Shown here: positions 10,772 to 22,413 of the stretch, one piece after another
Numbering within the stretch: position 1 is the first letter of the stretch
Layout: each line of letters begins with the position of its first letter
Assembly (NCBI RefSeq): GCF_014066305.1
Contig: NW_023501085.1
Coordinates: 62,001 to 126,000 of the forward strand
From: Letharia columbiana
Taxonomy: Eukaryota > Ascomycota > Lecanoromycetes > Lecanorales > Parmeliaceae
Direction: 5' to 3'
Length of the DNA: 64,000 bases
The notes under the pieces: model-generated
Database searches by the model: none
Seen by the model: only the letters and a program-made list of their open reading frames with translations
Told to the model about the DNA's origin: nothing
Translations under genes and position numbers: made by a program

Positions 10772-13700
10772 ATGGCCGAAGCTTCGGGCACATCCTCCAC
10801 AGGAGGCTCGTCGAAAGGAAAAGAAGACCAATTACATGTTAAAGAGCTGGGGCTCACACAGATTGATGGGCACCCAGAAGATCATCCGTTTGTCGCCGAT
10901 GTGGTATTTGTCCATGGTCTGCAGGGACATCCCCAAAGAACGTGGCAGTCGAAGTCGAACCCCGAGTCCAGCATCAGGGCTCGAAAAGGTCTTAGACTCT
11001 TTTCCCGGAAAGGCACGGAAGCGATAGCTCATGATGACCCCAAGCCGTTCTGGCCAGCGGATATACTTCCTCAGGACCACAAGGATGTCCGGATACTAAC
11101 GTTCGGTTATGACTCGAAAGTGACGAAAGCGTTCATGGCCCCGACAAGCAAGAATGGCATATTTCAACATGGCAATTCATTTCTGAGAGCCGTAAGCCGT
11201 GCCCGAGTCCGCTGTCGTCAACGTCCAATTGTGTTCGTAGCACACAGTCTAGGCGGCCTCGTCGTCAAACAAGCCTTGATCGAGGCGCAGAAACAGATCC
11301 ATGATCCTGACTTACTCGATATTAACGATTCTACTCATGCTATCATATTCTTCGGTACCCCACACAGAGGCTCAGATCTCGCGTCATGGGGTCTCCTGCT
11401 GAGTACCGTTGCTAAGGCCGCTCAATTCGACACGAATAAAGCCGTCCTCAGAGATCTGGATCCTATGAGCGGGAGCTCCAAATTAGAGGAGATGAGACTG
11501 GATTTTGATAATATACTGCAGGACAGTCAACGATTGAGCGAGTTGCATGTATACTCGTTCCAAGAAGAGGAAGGTATGACGGGTACCAAGTTGTTTGGCG
11601 GTAAGGTACGTTCATTCGCATATGTCCCACGCGCGCGGCGCGCGCTGTCATGCAAAACGAAAATTCGCAGCGAATTCTGCCCAAATATTCAAGTATGATC
11701 AGTATGAGGACAATTTTCTTCGCTTAAAAAGCACATTCGTATGACACAGTATCCACACGTTCGCAAGAGTCTATAGTGAGGATTGTCTAGCTCTCCAGCC
11801 CAGCTTTCAAGTTGTTCACTGCTCCTGCTTGTTTTATGTACAGCCAGGGCGTTCACGCCGAAGCACTTGGTGGATAACGTTCTCGGCGTCTAGATTGCTA
11901 GAGCGTTGTTCAGACCAAGGTCCCCCTTTTGTCACCTATCTTTCCTGGTGTATCAGGCAGATAAATTGTTGCGATTGCCACTATTCTTGATAGCTTGCAT
12001 AATTTTAGCTCAGATACATGTGCTAACGACTCGAAGGTTGTCCCAAACGAGTCGTCATCCCTGGACTCTCGAAAATACGGTAACGACACCATTCATGCAA
12101 ATCACATGAACATGTGCCGTTTCAGCACAAAAGACGACGATGGCTATGAAAAGTTTTCTGCCATCCTTGCAAAGTACATTAGCCAAATAAAGACCAAACA
12201 GTACGAAGCGAAGAATGCACGGAACGATGGTCAGTCCTCACCGGATCTATGGTTTGAGTCTCCTAGTATTGACGGCTCTCATAAGACTAATGCTCTTCTC
12301 TTTCAGATATTCTGACTAGCCTCAATTTTGCAGAGCGCCGGGCACGAGAATATCAACTGCAGAACCTCGACACGAAACAAGAAACCTTCTCTTGGATCTG
12401 GTCATCATCTTCGTTCGTGGAGTGGCTTTCAAGCCAGGACGGAGTGTATTGGATCTCCGGCAAACCTGGAAGCGGGAAGTCGACTTTGGTAGAGCATCTC
12501 GTACATCATGACCGGACGAAGCTAGAATTGCAAAAGCAAAACCACATGAGCTGGATACGTCTACATTTTTTTTCGATTTTCGTGGTGGGCAAAGGTATCA
12601 ACAACAGCTTTGAAGGCTTACTCAGATCCCTTCTCTACCAGCTCTTCAAAGCGATGCCCCAGCTTAACACACTGGATCCAGATGACAGTAAATATGACTC
12701 CTTCTCCAGCTGGCCTGAACGTAAGCTCCGCGATGCTTTGCGTACATCACTTGGGAAAGCCAAGGAAGGAGTGTGTATCTTTGTGGATGGGCTAGACGAA
12801 TATGAAGGAAGTCTCCTAGAACTCATCCAATTTCTCAAGACCTTAGCTACAAGCGACAACAGTCAGGATACTTCGATCAAAGTTTGTTTGTCAAGCCGTC
12901 CCGAACCAATACCTTCACAGTTTCTGCAACATCTCCCAAATCTATCCATGTCAGATCACAATGCATCGGGAATTCAATCGTACTGTCTTTCAACGCTTGA
13001 GGAGCTGGAGCCGAAGGTTCTTGAGGGTTTGAACATTTTTCAGCTGTCTCATACTATTGCCGGACGAGCAGAAGGCGTGTTTTTGTGGGCACGTTTCGCA
13101 CTAGAGGAAATCATACAAGGTCATTCCAGTGGAGAAACCCCCAAAGAAATGTTAGTGAGACTGGACTCAACCCCTCATGATCTAGAAGAGATTTACGATC
13201 GCATATTTCACCGTATGGATGCACCAGCTAAGGAAGAATGTATGATTATGCTACGGCTTGTTTGCTTTGCAAAGAGGCAGCTTGCATGGCAAGAGCTACT
13301 TGTGGCTACCGATATTGCCTTGAACAAGGATGTGGTCGATAGTGAGCGTATCCGTGGCGATACAGACTCGGCAGTTGCGTCCAAAGTGTACAAAACTTTT
13401 ACCCAAAGACTCCGTGCAAAAGCTGTGGGACTTCTGGAACTTGTCAAACAACAGCAAAACGAGTTTGGGCCTGACGAAGCTTTATTGCACCGAAATTGAT
13501 ACACAAAAGTGTAAGCACATATTTGGACCGGAAAGGATGGCAAACATTCGGAATGCTGCAAGAAGAAATTATGATTCAACACGAGTCATTTTTCGTCGAA
13601 ACATGCACTCGGTATCTCCATCGTCTCCTGCGTCATTCCAAGTTGGGAAAGAACACCAGTCGTATCGTTTGGGAGGAATGGTTCGATAAGAATATTTCAT

Positions 13701-14713
13701 AAAAGGACCGACTCCCTGGAGACACCTCAATGGAACGGCTCGGTTGGCATGTATTCCTTCTTCACCTATGCTGCAGGCTATGTTTTTGAGCATGCAAGGT
13801 CCTTGGAGCAGCATGGGGTCTCTTCATACTCACTACTTGACAGTCATTTGACAGAGCAATTCGTCCATCTACACTTTCTTTATGCAAACAGAGCGGCGAC
13901 GGCTTCGGTGATAAGAAAGTGTTGGCCCTGTCTTCAACTACCCCGGGAATTATTGTTTGAAGACTTCGACGCCATCTGCGTGGCATTTCTTCATGGGCTC
14001 GCGTCGTACTGCCAAAGTGATTTGGAAACCAGATCACAAGCGCCTGGACAAACTTTTTGGGAACGAGCTTTGAGTTATGCGCTCCTCGGGTGGCCCACGG
14101 CGGGAGTCTATGGAGATGCTTTGAGTTTCCAGCATACAGTGACGTTAGCATTACAGAACATTACCACTGTACAGCAAATTCATCTTGAGCAGGGGCTCAA
14201 GTTCGTATTGAGAATACCGTCGTCCACACCCCATGATGAGGTTCTGAAGTTGGTGTTACAACACGAGTCCATAAAATCCCTCCAGCTTGTCGACCGTGAT
14301 GGACAGGCCGTCACACTTCTTTGGTTTCTCACTCAAGATAGACGTTACTACTTTTCGAAGGTGGCTTTTGATTTGTTGATCGAAGAAGCAAATCGCAGAG
14401 AAGAAGACGTGCGTCAACGCTGTGGCCCCGGGGGAAATTTGGTAGAGACGTTGCTAGAACAGAAGCCGGCCTCTCAGAGGAATAATAAAGCTGAGGTGGC
14501 TTCGCGAGTACTACGAGTCAATGTCTTGGCCTTTTGAATACGATCTCGATGAAGACGAAGAAACGGACTGAGATCCCTACACTAGGGGAACCAGAACATG
14601 AAAACGTGGGCTCGCTTGACGAAGTTTTCCTGTGGGATGAAGACTCGGACGTGTCAACGGAAGAATCTCTATCATCTAGAGGGGAAGCTCACCTCTCTGA
14701 AGGTCGAGCATGA
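10772..14713 (+). pseudogene. NOD-like receptor (esterase-NACHT), frame broken several times
   Basis: Exon 1 is 10772-11605, exon 2 is 12037-12229 and the body starts at 12307. The N-terminal 280 residues form an alpha/beta-hydrolase (SERAC1/SesB-like) domain: VVFVHGLQGHP, nucleophile box AHSLGGLVVKQAL and FFGTPHRGSD; a His in HANHMNMC follows exon 2. A NACHT domain follows, with Walker A GKPGSGKST near residue 394 and Walker B CIFVDGLDEYEG near 498. Such esterase-NACHT proteins belong to the fungal NLR repertoire linked to non-self recognition and heterokaryon incompatibility. Conserved-looking sequence leaves the main frame at about 13440-13496, returns by about 13749, and shifts again near 14490 and 14567. 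A compensated pair of shifts sits near 12565-12590. The last fragment ends at 14713 in a Glu/Asp-rich tail. No WD40, ankyrin or TPR repeats are obvious. It is either a decayed receptor or a functional one with assembly errors. Confidence 0.75.
11606..12036 (+). other. unusually long putative intron in the NLR-like gene
   Basis: The gap between the hydrolase exon (ends GGTAAG, then gtacgt) and the next coding exon is 431 nt, several times the window norm. It ends with a textbook branch site and acceptor (gctaac then cgaag). It contains stops in every frame. It may hide an inserted sequence or a lost exon. Confidence 0.5.
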
Positions 14714-15313
14714 TAGCCGTCGATCCGGAAAGGTACCCACGTGCTGCGCGCTTGCTTGGAAAACAGAAGCAAATGAAATGAAACACCCCAAACAGACGAG
14801 GAGCATCAGCCGGTGTATTCTTGACCGCTCCTGTCTGTATACTCTGCTCGACTCTTTTTTTTTGCCCGTCGCTCTCTTCTTTCATAAATCTCGCCTGCAT
14901 ACCATATGATCTCCGATGACGATATTCTCCTGCAAGGAAACGGTAAATTGATCGAGGCGAGATTGGGTACAGTGGATGAAAGGTTTTATTCTTCTGGATT
15001 TGGGAAGGGACACGTTTGCTTGCTTGCTTGCAGGATACAATAATAGCTATGGGGTTTCAAGTCATCAAATGCCATTCTTCTTTTTCCTTTGAACAAATTG
15101 CTGTGGAAATGCCGGAGCTGTAGAACTGAATACAAATCTATGAGAGCAAGTCTGTGGAGATGCTCTCCCAATGTCACAATTCGCTTAATATCCGCCGAAC
15201 GCCTGCGTACGGACCCTGGAGTAGATCCTCTCAGTTATCGTCACACGTTTCGCATGATCGTAGTAAAATATCACAACAATTCTAGCCTAAAGAACAAACA
15301 AACAATCAATCAA
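14714..15313. other. intergenic region, no gene seen
   Basis: 600 bp between two convergent genes, so it should contain both 3' UTRs. There is a T-rich stretch near 14860 but no ORF with support. Confidence 0.5.
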
Positions 15314-17234
15314 TCAAGCCTCCAGGGTACATGTTGCGCGCCGCCTGATGGGCTGCTGCTGCTGCTGCTGCTGTGATTGCCCTTGCCCTGTCGGCGGCCG
15401 CCCTTGTCCTTGCCCAAACGGCGAAGCGCCCTGTAGATACCCTCCATGCGAAGGATCATGATAGCCCTGTCCGTAGGCGTGGCCACCACCACCGCCATGT
15501 GCACCTGGGTAGCCTTGTCCCTGAGCGGGATAATCGTCTTTCGAGGGAGGTTGTGGTGGGTAGGGGTTCTGGCCGGGGTAGCCTGAGCCAGACGACGACG
15601 GGCGAGGAGGATACTGGCTAGGTGTTAGACCCTGCTGGCTTGGGTGGGAGCCCATTGGTGGTGCGGGTGCGTAGGGGTTGTAGGTGCTTTGTTGTTGGGA
15701 TGGATAGGCTGGGGTGTTCTGAGGAGGTGGAGGATAGCTGTTTTGTGTAGGGGTGCCGTAAGAATTTGACTGCGCGGGTTGCGGCGCGTATTGATTATAG
15801 GTTGGAGGTTTGCCTTGTGGTTGGTATGGAGAGTTCTGCTGGCCGTAGTTCGAAGTTTGTGGGGTGTGCTGCGAAGGAGGGTAGGGTTGGGTTTGCTGGC
15901 TATAGGCGGGTGTGGACGCGTGAGAGCTAGCATAGGAACTGGAAGGAGGACCTGAGAAGGACTGGTTTGGTTGACCATAATTGCTTGGCGAATTATATTG
16001 CCCAGCAGCTGGACTGGAGGATGATGCGTCTTGTGGGCCGTAGCTATCGTGTGGCGGCTTATGATTGGCGTGGTGACCGTGATGACGACCATGATGTTCG
16101 CTTGAAGGACCTGGAAAGGACTGGGTCTGTGGTTGGCCGTACGCATTCTGCGAAGCTTGCGTCTGCTGTCCATACAGCGGTGCGCCTGGGCCGTATTGGT
16201 TGCCCTGACCGTATTGTGAAGAGCCAATGTGGCCTTGAGCAAGCTGCATCGACTGTATCGTTTCCATGGGCAGTACATTAGCAGATCCTTGTTGTCCTGA
16301 GGATTGGTATGACGCTGGTGGAGCTTGGGATGAGTAGCCACCACTGCTGTTCAAGCCTGCATGCTGTGCTTGTTGCTGCTGCTGCTGGTGCTGTACACCC
16401 GAAGATCCGTGCTGGCCGGGCGCCTGGTATGATGCTGGTGGAGCTTGGGCTGAATAACCACCGCTGCTTGAGCTTTGCCCACCAGAGGAGTACCCGTAGC
16501 TGTTGTTCTGACTCTGCGAAATCAGTTAGCATCTATCGACATCAGCAGAGATTCGCGAGGCTTACCGAAGAGCCATGGTGACCTCCAAGGAAGCTCATGA
16601 AACCACCACCGGATTGCTGAGCGGGCGGCTGCTGTTGTGGTTGTTGTTGCTGCTGCGGCTTTCCACCACCATCAAAAAAGCTACCCACCAGCTGTCCCGC
16701 AAGACCACCAATGCCGCCAGAGCCACCACTGGAATTTGAGCTCTGACCAGCATGCTGCCCCCCTAGCAGAGAGCCCGCAAGTCCAACGAGAGGCGATTGG
16801 TTCTGGGGCTTATGTTTTCCTCCGGTGATTGCGTTCATCGCAAGATCCTACTCATCGCAGAGTGTTAACCCAATTCTCACAGTTCAAGCAGTGTCCACAT
16901 ACCCCTAATAGACTCCGATCTTTTTCCTCATCCTCTGCTGTTCCATCCACTTTCACCGCGGGCGGCTGTTGGAAAGGATCTGTGTACTGCTGAGGCGTAG
17001 GGTCAGGCGTGGGAACAGAAAGCGCTGGCTGGGTTGGCACGTCCCATTGTGAGTGGCCTGTTGCTCGCTGCACGTAGTAGTATTTTCGCGATTGACCTTC
17101 CCATTGTGCTAGCCTGTAGACCGTCAGATACGACTACGGGTAACAGCGACGAGTGAGATGTACCAGCCTTCGGGAAGAGCTGGAGGGCCCTTGTCGGGCC
17201 CCTCCTGGTTGGTAGGCGTTGGTGGGCGTGTCAT
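15314..17234 (-). CDS. WW-domain protein with long Gln/Gly/Tyr/Pro-rich tail
   Basis: Four exons: 17234-17164, 17113-16903, 16847-16566 and 16513-15314. They total 1764 nt, or 587 residues. A single N-terminal WW domain is assembled across the first intron: LPEGWLAQWEGQSRKYYYVQ followed by RATGHSQWDVP, with both signature Trp. WW domains bind proline-rich ligands. Next comes a glycine-zipper-like segment, GLAGSLLGGQHAG to IGGLAGQLVGSFFDGG. The rest is low complexity with polyGln and YGQ/YPP motifs. A short block ending in QAPPASYQ is duplicated around residues 190-240. The basic end RRRATCTLEA follows a seven-Gln run. Composition suggests a prion-like or condensate-forming protein; the actual role is unknown. 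The frame is intact throughout. Confidence 0.85.
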
Positions 17235-19143
17235 GCTGAAAATAATCTTGTTATGGGAGGAGTAAATAACAGTGCACGAGAGAGGGTCTGTGGAATCGAG
17301 GAGCGTCAGTGAGATGGTCGAAGCCGTTCAGTTGGTGGTGTGATTTGTGGCTGCGTAAGCCCTAAGGTAGGGGGATGGCCCTAAAAAGAGGCCCCGGAAA
17401 GTCGCCGGGATCGGGCCTAGAATCGTTGAAGCCGGGCCGAGGCCCCTAAAGCTACATGTACCTTACAGTGATGTCTTCTAAGAATTTACATATCAAATTA
17501 TAGCAACAGCAGCTCACATGTAGGAAGTTTGCGGAGTAGCACATCTAAACTGTACGATTTGGCCCATGTAAGCACGCTGCCCCAACCTTTCGGAGCCCTT
17601 ACGATCCTGCTTCGAATAGTCTCTCACCAAAGCTTCTCTTCAGCCCCAAGGACTCAGGGTGTGCTCTGCCCTTGAATGGACCTTTGTAGAAAGACCATGT
17701 AGAGGTGTCTGCCAGCTGAGAAGCTAGAAGCATATTTGAGGGCGAGTTTGGAGGATTTCTGTTGGTTTTCTGACTGTATCGTCAACAGGGTGGACGAGAA
17801 TGTACAAGTAGGAGGAGAGGGCATCAATAGCAAAGCAAAGATACATTGAGCTTCGAGGCATAGCTTTGGGCGCAAGGCAAGCAGTCTGCTCCAAGCCTGG
17901 TATTATGAGGAGGGATCAGAGGATCATGAGCAGGGAATGTTGGGACTCAGCTCTGTAAAAAGCTGTCCAATGGCTGTCCAATGGTTGTGAATTGCTTCTT
18001 CTAAAGGGGGAACCCCGGGTACGCTACTAAGCGAGCGGAACGGCACCCGTCGCTCGAGGTCAAGCATTTCTTCTTCACTTCATACCCCAGATCAGTCCCC
18101 GGACATAAGGCATAGCAGTCTTTGTTTGTTACAGAAGATGAGTAGAAAGACAGGAGGCTCGACAAGGAACGACAAATTAAAAGGAAGATATGAAAGGGAG
18201 AAGACAGTCTGAAGAGGCAAAGTCTCAGAAGACAGACAGTCTTGCAGCATTGAGAGTGGACCCCCACAGGGATTGCTTTTCACCGAGACCAAACAACATA
18301 CATGAGACAACTCTAAAGGCTCAGAGGTAAGGTGCGCATCCAGAGCGAGGCCATCAGGTCAATGATGTACACACTTTCAAAGAATTATGGACCATGAACT
18401 GAGAACCTGCAACAACCATTCCTTCTTCTGGACCAACCCGCCGTCCTGAGCAAGCGAAAAGAAACAGCCCCATGAAAATCCCTCTTGTCACACCGCGTGC
18501 TTTGGCAACCAGGCTGCCATGGGACCGTCGGGCTTTCTAGGTTGTGGAAGGCGAGTAAATGCATTGGTGGTAGTGATGATCAAGGAGGTCATGGGTCGAA
18601 TTGTTTGCACCGATCAGAATCAAGAGCCCTCGACCTTGGCTGCAACGTTGCCCTAGGCACTGCAACAGCATGCCGTTCGAAGATTGTTGGATTCCGCGGA
18701 TCAAAGCTCTGGCTGGGGTCGAAGACCCTATGACCTGACGGAGCAGTTGAAGTTGCTGCCTTGTCGACCACTGAAGCCTGACTGGTACTAGGAAAAATTT
18801 CAAGTAGGAACTGGAAACCTTGTCGCCTAAGCGAGGAGTGGAAATTGGTGACTCATTGACCACTGGTGACTGGCTAGGAGTAGTGACGAAGTCGGTGCCT
18901 TAACATGCTCCAGTGGCAGGTAGATGGATTTGGGCTGTAGGTGTCGAAATTGATGCTGGTGTAGGTGCAAACCCTGAGCCTTGCAGTGATCAGGCGATGG
19001 CAAGGAGGCAGCGACGGTGCGATTCTAGTAGGCAGGAAGAGGTCAGTGTACACCCATGATATACCACAAAAGACGATCACGAGTTAAATGTCACTGACCC
19101 CATAGCTGTCTTTCCTCCTAGTCCTTGTCCGCCATCCTCTCCA
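17235..19143. other. 1.9-kb region; one coding-like stretch near 18590-18800 (minus)
   Basis: Most of this gap shows no gene. On the minus strand, about 18589-18810 reads as a plausible peptide (SGHRVFDPSQSFDPRNPT) preceded in another frame by Ser/Thr/Pro-rich sequence (TPSQSPVVNESPISTPRL). This could be the remains of, or a mis-sequenced exon of, a gene downstream of the Gln/Tyr-rich gene at 19144. I could not build a full model. Confidence 0.25.
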
Positions 19144-20142
19144 TCATCCCGTTCCCTTGAATCGATCATAATTTTGGAGCGCTTGAATAAGATCGGCCTT
19201 GCTGCATCGGTCTTTTCTGAAACGAATGCCGCGCTTCCCCATCATCTTTCTCAACTGATCCAAGTTCAAATCCCGATAGTCGAACATCAGTGGAGCTCCA
19301 TGCATCTCAAGCAACTGGATGACCTCGGGTGTCCCCAACGCGATAGGACATTGGATGCCGTTATTCCTACATACAACCCGTAGTTGAGACAGGTGCAGAT
19401 CCTGAAGGTCTACTGCTGGAACCGTGACTCGCTGTTGCGTATACCCTGGCTGCCATTGTGGCGCTTGTGTTCCATCCCAACTTGGTTGTATTTGTTGTGG
19501 AACGCCAAAGCCTGCGGCTTGTTGGTGATGTCCTGACGCAACAGCACCTGGATGATATGGCTGGAAGTTGCGATCCGCTTGTTGCTGCTGATTATACTGC
19601 AGAGCAACAGTTGAAGGTTCGAATCGAAACCCGTGACCAATGTCCGCTTCCTGATGAGGGGAAGCAAAGGCTGGCTGCGCAGCTTGAAGGCCGACATGGG
19701 GCCATGGAGGGTTATTGCCCACGCCAGTGTACTGTGTATAGGATCCCGTCTGCTGGTTTTGAAAGCCGACATGCGGCCAAGAAGGGTTGGCGCCAATACC
19801 AGTATACTGTGTACGGTAATCCGTTTCCTGGTACTGAAAATCGGTATCCGACAGGAAAGGGTCGTTGATGATACCCGTAACAGGGTTATACAGAGGTTGA
19901 TGCAAGGCAAAGTCTGTGTGTTGAGGTTCTTGGGAACCCTGGAAGCGCGTTTGTTGCGTATGGGAGCCATGGTACTGTGAGACTGGATAGCCGTAGGTCT
20001 CAGTATCTGGCGTTGGTCCTAACCCAAAGCCTGCTTGTTGGCCGGAAAGGCCATTCTGAAAATGTGTTGGTCGATGTTCATCTCTGGCTTGTTGCGAGTG
20101 GGGTTGGTTGGCATTCTGCGAGTATGGATAGTTGGACTCCAT
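19144..20142 (-). CDS. Gln/Tyr-rich protein with two SAP-like motifs
   Basis: Single exon, 332 residues, ATG start. Residues 1-240 are rich in Q, Y, H, P and G. They include a tandem duplication of about 27 residues, with copies centred on ANPSWPHVGFQNQQTG and NNPPWPHVGLQ. The C-terminus has two helix-turn-helix segments of SAP type: DLHLSQLRVVCRNNGI and, 40 residues later, DLNLDQLRKMMGKRGIRFR. SAP motifs usually bind AT-rich or scaffold-attached DNA, which would make this a nuclear DNA- or RNA-associated protein. The layout resembles the gene at 25.3-26.8 kb. The disordered region is not diagnostic; the SAP reading is from pattern only. Confidence 0.7.
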   Translation of the reverse strand: MESNYPYSQNANQPHSQQARDEHRPTHFQNGLSGQQAGFGLGPTPDTETYGYPVSQYHGSHTQQTRFQGSQEPQHTDFALHQPLYNPVTGIINDPFLSDTDFQYQETDYRTQYTGIGANPSWPHVGFQNQQTGSYTQYTGVGNNPPWPHVGLQAAQPAFASPHQEADIGHGFRFEPSTVALQYNQQQQADRNFQPYHPGAVASGHHQQAAGFGVPQQIQPSWDGTQAPQWQPGYTQQRVTVPAVDLQDLHLSQLRVVCRNNGIQCPIALGTPEVIQLLEMHGAPLMFDYRDLNLDQLRKMMGKRGIRFRKDRCSKADLIQALQNYDRFKGTG

Positions 20143-20606
20143 CTTGGGATTGGTGGGTAGGCGTGGGTTTGTAATTGTTTGCTGGTTTGAGAGACAACTG
20201 AGGCTGCAGGTGGATGTGGATCTTCGGCCGTGGTGTTTCTCGCTTAGTCGCGCGACGCAGTCTTGATAGAATTCCCTCCGTGTTTTCGCTGCTAATCACT
20301 CCGTCGAGTCTTCGAATACTATCATTACTCGTGAATATCACACTTTATAGCAGCTGCATTCTTTTTAACTTTCCCCCCTTCTACCATTTCTAGGCACGAG
20401 ACCAGCGCACTAAGACACCTTGGAGCTACCTGGTGCCTTCCGTGCAACTTTCACCCACACACCCACCGTTCCACCTCTGAGACGCCAGGCTGTACAGTCG
20501 ATTCAGCTCTCAGCTATACACTGCTCCTCTATTTCCCTCGAAGTATTGCAAATCCTGCCCGCCGACACAAAGTCTCCAGCCAGAGGGTGATCAGAATCAC
20601 TGCAAA
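20143..20606. other. intergenic region between divergent genes
   Basis: 464 bp containing the promoter of the minus-strand Gln/Tyr-rich gene and the former promoter of the F-box-like pseudogene. A C/T-rich leader-like stretch sits before 20607. No other feature is seen. Confidence 0.4.
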
Positions 20607-21577
20607 ATGTCGCATTTTATGAGGCTACCTATCGAAGTGCGTCTCATTATCTACAGTTACCGCCTCACAACTGGGAAGATACTCCCATAGCTGGAGAAGC
20701 AGCGAGGGGAGGATAATAATGCCGCCTTCCTCAAAACGTACGGGGCCACACCATCCCTGAACATGATCGAACAGAAGAAGAAATACCCAGCTCTGTGCCT
20801 TGGCCTTCTAGAGGTCAATACGACCATTCACGCAGAAGCTGCACCAATCCTCTACGAAAGAAACACAGTGGTTCTGCCCAATGCCCCATTGGCAGCCAAA
20901 TTCTTCCACGACTGCCTCGGTTCCGCCGAGAAAAGACTTTGACTGAAACATGTCGAGCTTGAGTTGTGTTTTTCGGATAGGCCACTCGATGAAAAAGAAG
21001 ACTTGTTTCAGGCCAAGGGGTTGGATCTTCCACGTGGCCTGTAATCCAGCAGGTTGGTGTAGTGGGGTTCCGTAGGATGGGACGTAAGGGGTCGGGCGCA
21101 AGGACCGCATGATAGCTAGGTACGCCATCTCACCGATATCATCGGGCCTAAGAAATTAGCTCCCATCCTCGAAGACACCAAGCTCGACAGGCGCACCGTC
21201 AGGTTTGGGAACGGCTGGTGTCCGGCGGCCTGCTGCTTCATGGGGGGAAAGCCTGTGCAACCTTCCAGACGGGGTTCGCTCATGGCATCGTGAAGCATAT
21301 CTCCCTACATGACCTTGGAAAATCTCACCATCCTGAGCACGAGTTTTCCAGGAAAGGGGTTCGGGAGTTTGCTTGTATGGAGCTGCCAATATTGTCTGAT
21401 GCAGATGGCGGGGAGGATGTGGGCAGATACGCTATCCAGATGGAAGAGCAGATTGCACGTTGCACGAGGGTCAGAGAGCTAGGAGTGGAATATGATACCA
21501 GGATGTGATACCAGGCGGTGGTCAAAAGGCTGGAAGATGCGGAGATTGGAGTTGATGATGACGACGCAGGCTCCTGA
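20607..21577 (+). pseudogene. F-box-like (RLPxEVR-type) gene, dead
   Basis: It starts like an intact gene (ATG, then FMRLPIEVRLIIYSYRLTTG), the usual N-terminal signature of fungal F-box-like/2EXR-type proteins. The same frame then hits TAG at 20688, TGA at 20940 and TAA/TAG near 21042-21058, yet stays clearly coding between them (PALCLGLLEVNTTIHAEAAP, then ILYERNTVVLPNAP). This is the typical LLxVNxxIxxEAxPILY motif. Coding-like sequence resumes in another frame from about 21125 to 21577. Two of the early breaks are substitution stops, not indels, so this looks like real decay. It sits next to a live relative at 22414. Confidence 0.7.
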
Positions 21578-22413
21578 TAGAGGGATGGGAGGCTTGGAGG
21601 ATCCCACTGCGCAGTTTCTTTGTGTATCAGTACTTGATATGTCTACCGTTGGTCGTGTAAAGAGGCTTCTAGTTCTGGTGCGAAGATACTGAAGGGCTTT
21701 GGCGAAAGTACAAGAGGACTAGAGGCCAAGCACAATATCCAATAATCAACGCCCCTCTCCTTTTCTTTGATCAATCATATTCTATGTATGTCAGCAAACT
21801 TCTGCCTCTTTGTCTTCTGCATATACATATAGAACAAGGTAGCGGTACCGTCAAAGGGTGCCGGTATGGAGCGGCTAGAGTTGTGTGGTGTAATTTCGTT
21901 CCAGGCCCCGCAGAATTGACTTCCTATGGGGTGAACATGATGTATATGCCATAGTTGTTTTTGCTTATCTGATTTGAGCATATACGCATTGAAGACTTTA
22001 CACGTACTGGTTAGAATTTGAGTCATATGCAATCCCTCCACTCTAGTTCCGCGGGAAGACCACAACGCTCTTGGTTTTCCCCGGATATGTTTCACTTCCA
22101 GAGCTTGTGAAGTCGAAAGTCTGTGGATCATGAGCCTTGGATAGTTGACTATGAGATGGATACCTTACAATTTGTATTGACTGCCTTGTATCTCGAGCTT
22201 AGAAGCCTGCAGACTAGATCTCGAGGGGAGGTGGTGTCCAAATAGACGAGAAACAAGTTGATTGAGGTTTGACTTGAATTTACCTTTCCATAAACTATGA
22301 CTTCCTTGTTTCCAGCACCTTCAACGACTTCACTTCCACACTTTTCCACTTCCAAGCTCAACGATACCACTTGACTTTTTAACACTCTTTCCATAGAACT
22401 CGCCACATCCAAG
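21578..22413. other. intergenic region, no gene seen
   Basis: About 0.8 kb between the F-box-like pseudogene and the F-box/TPR gene. Only short chance ORFs are present. The last 100 bp before 22414 are C/T-rich and probably form the leader of the next gene. Confidence 0.4.
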
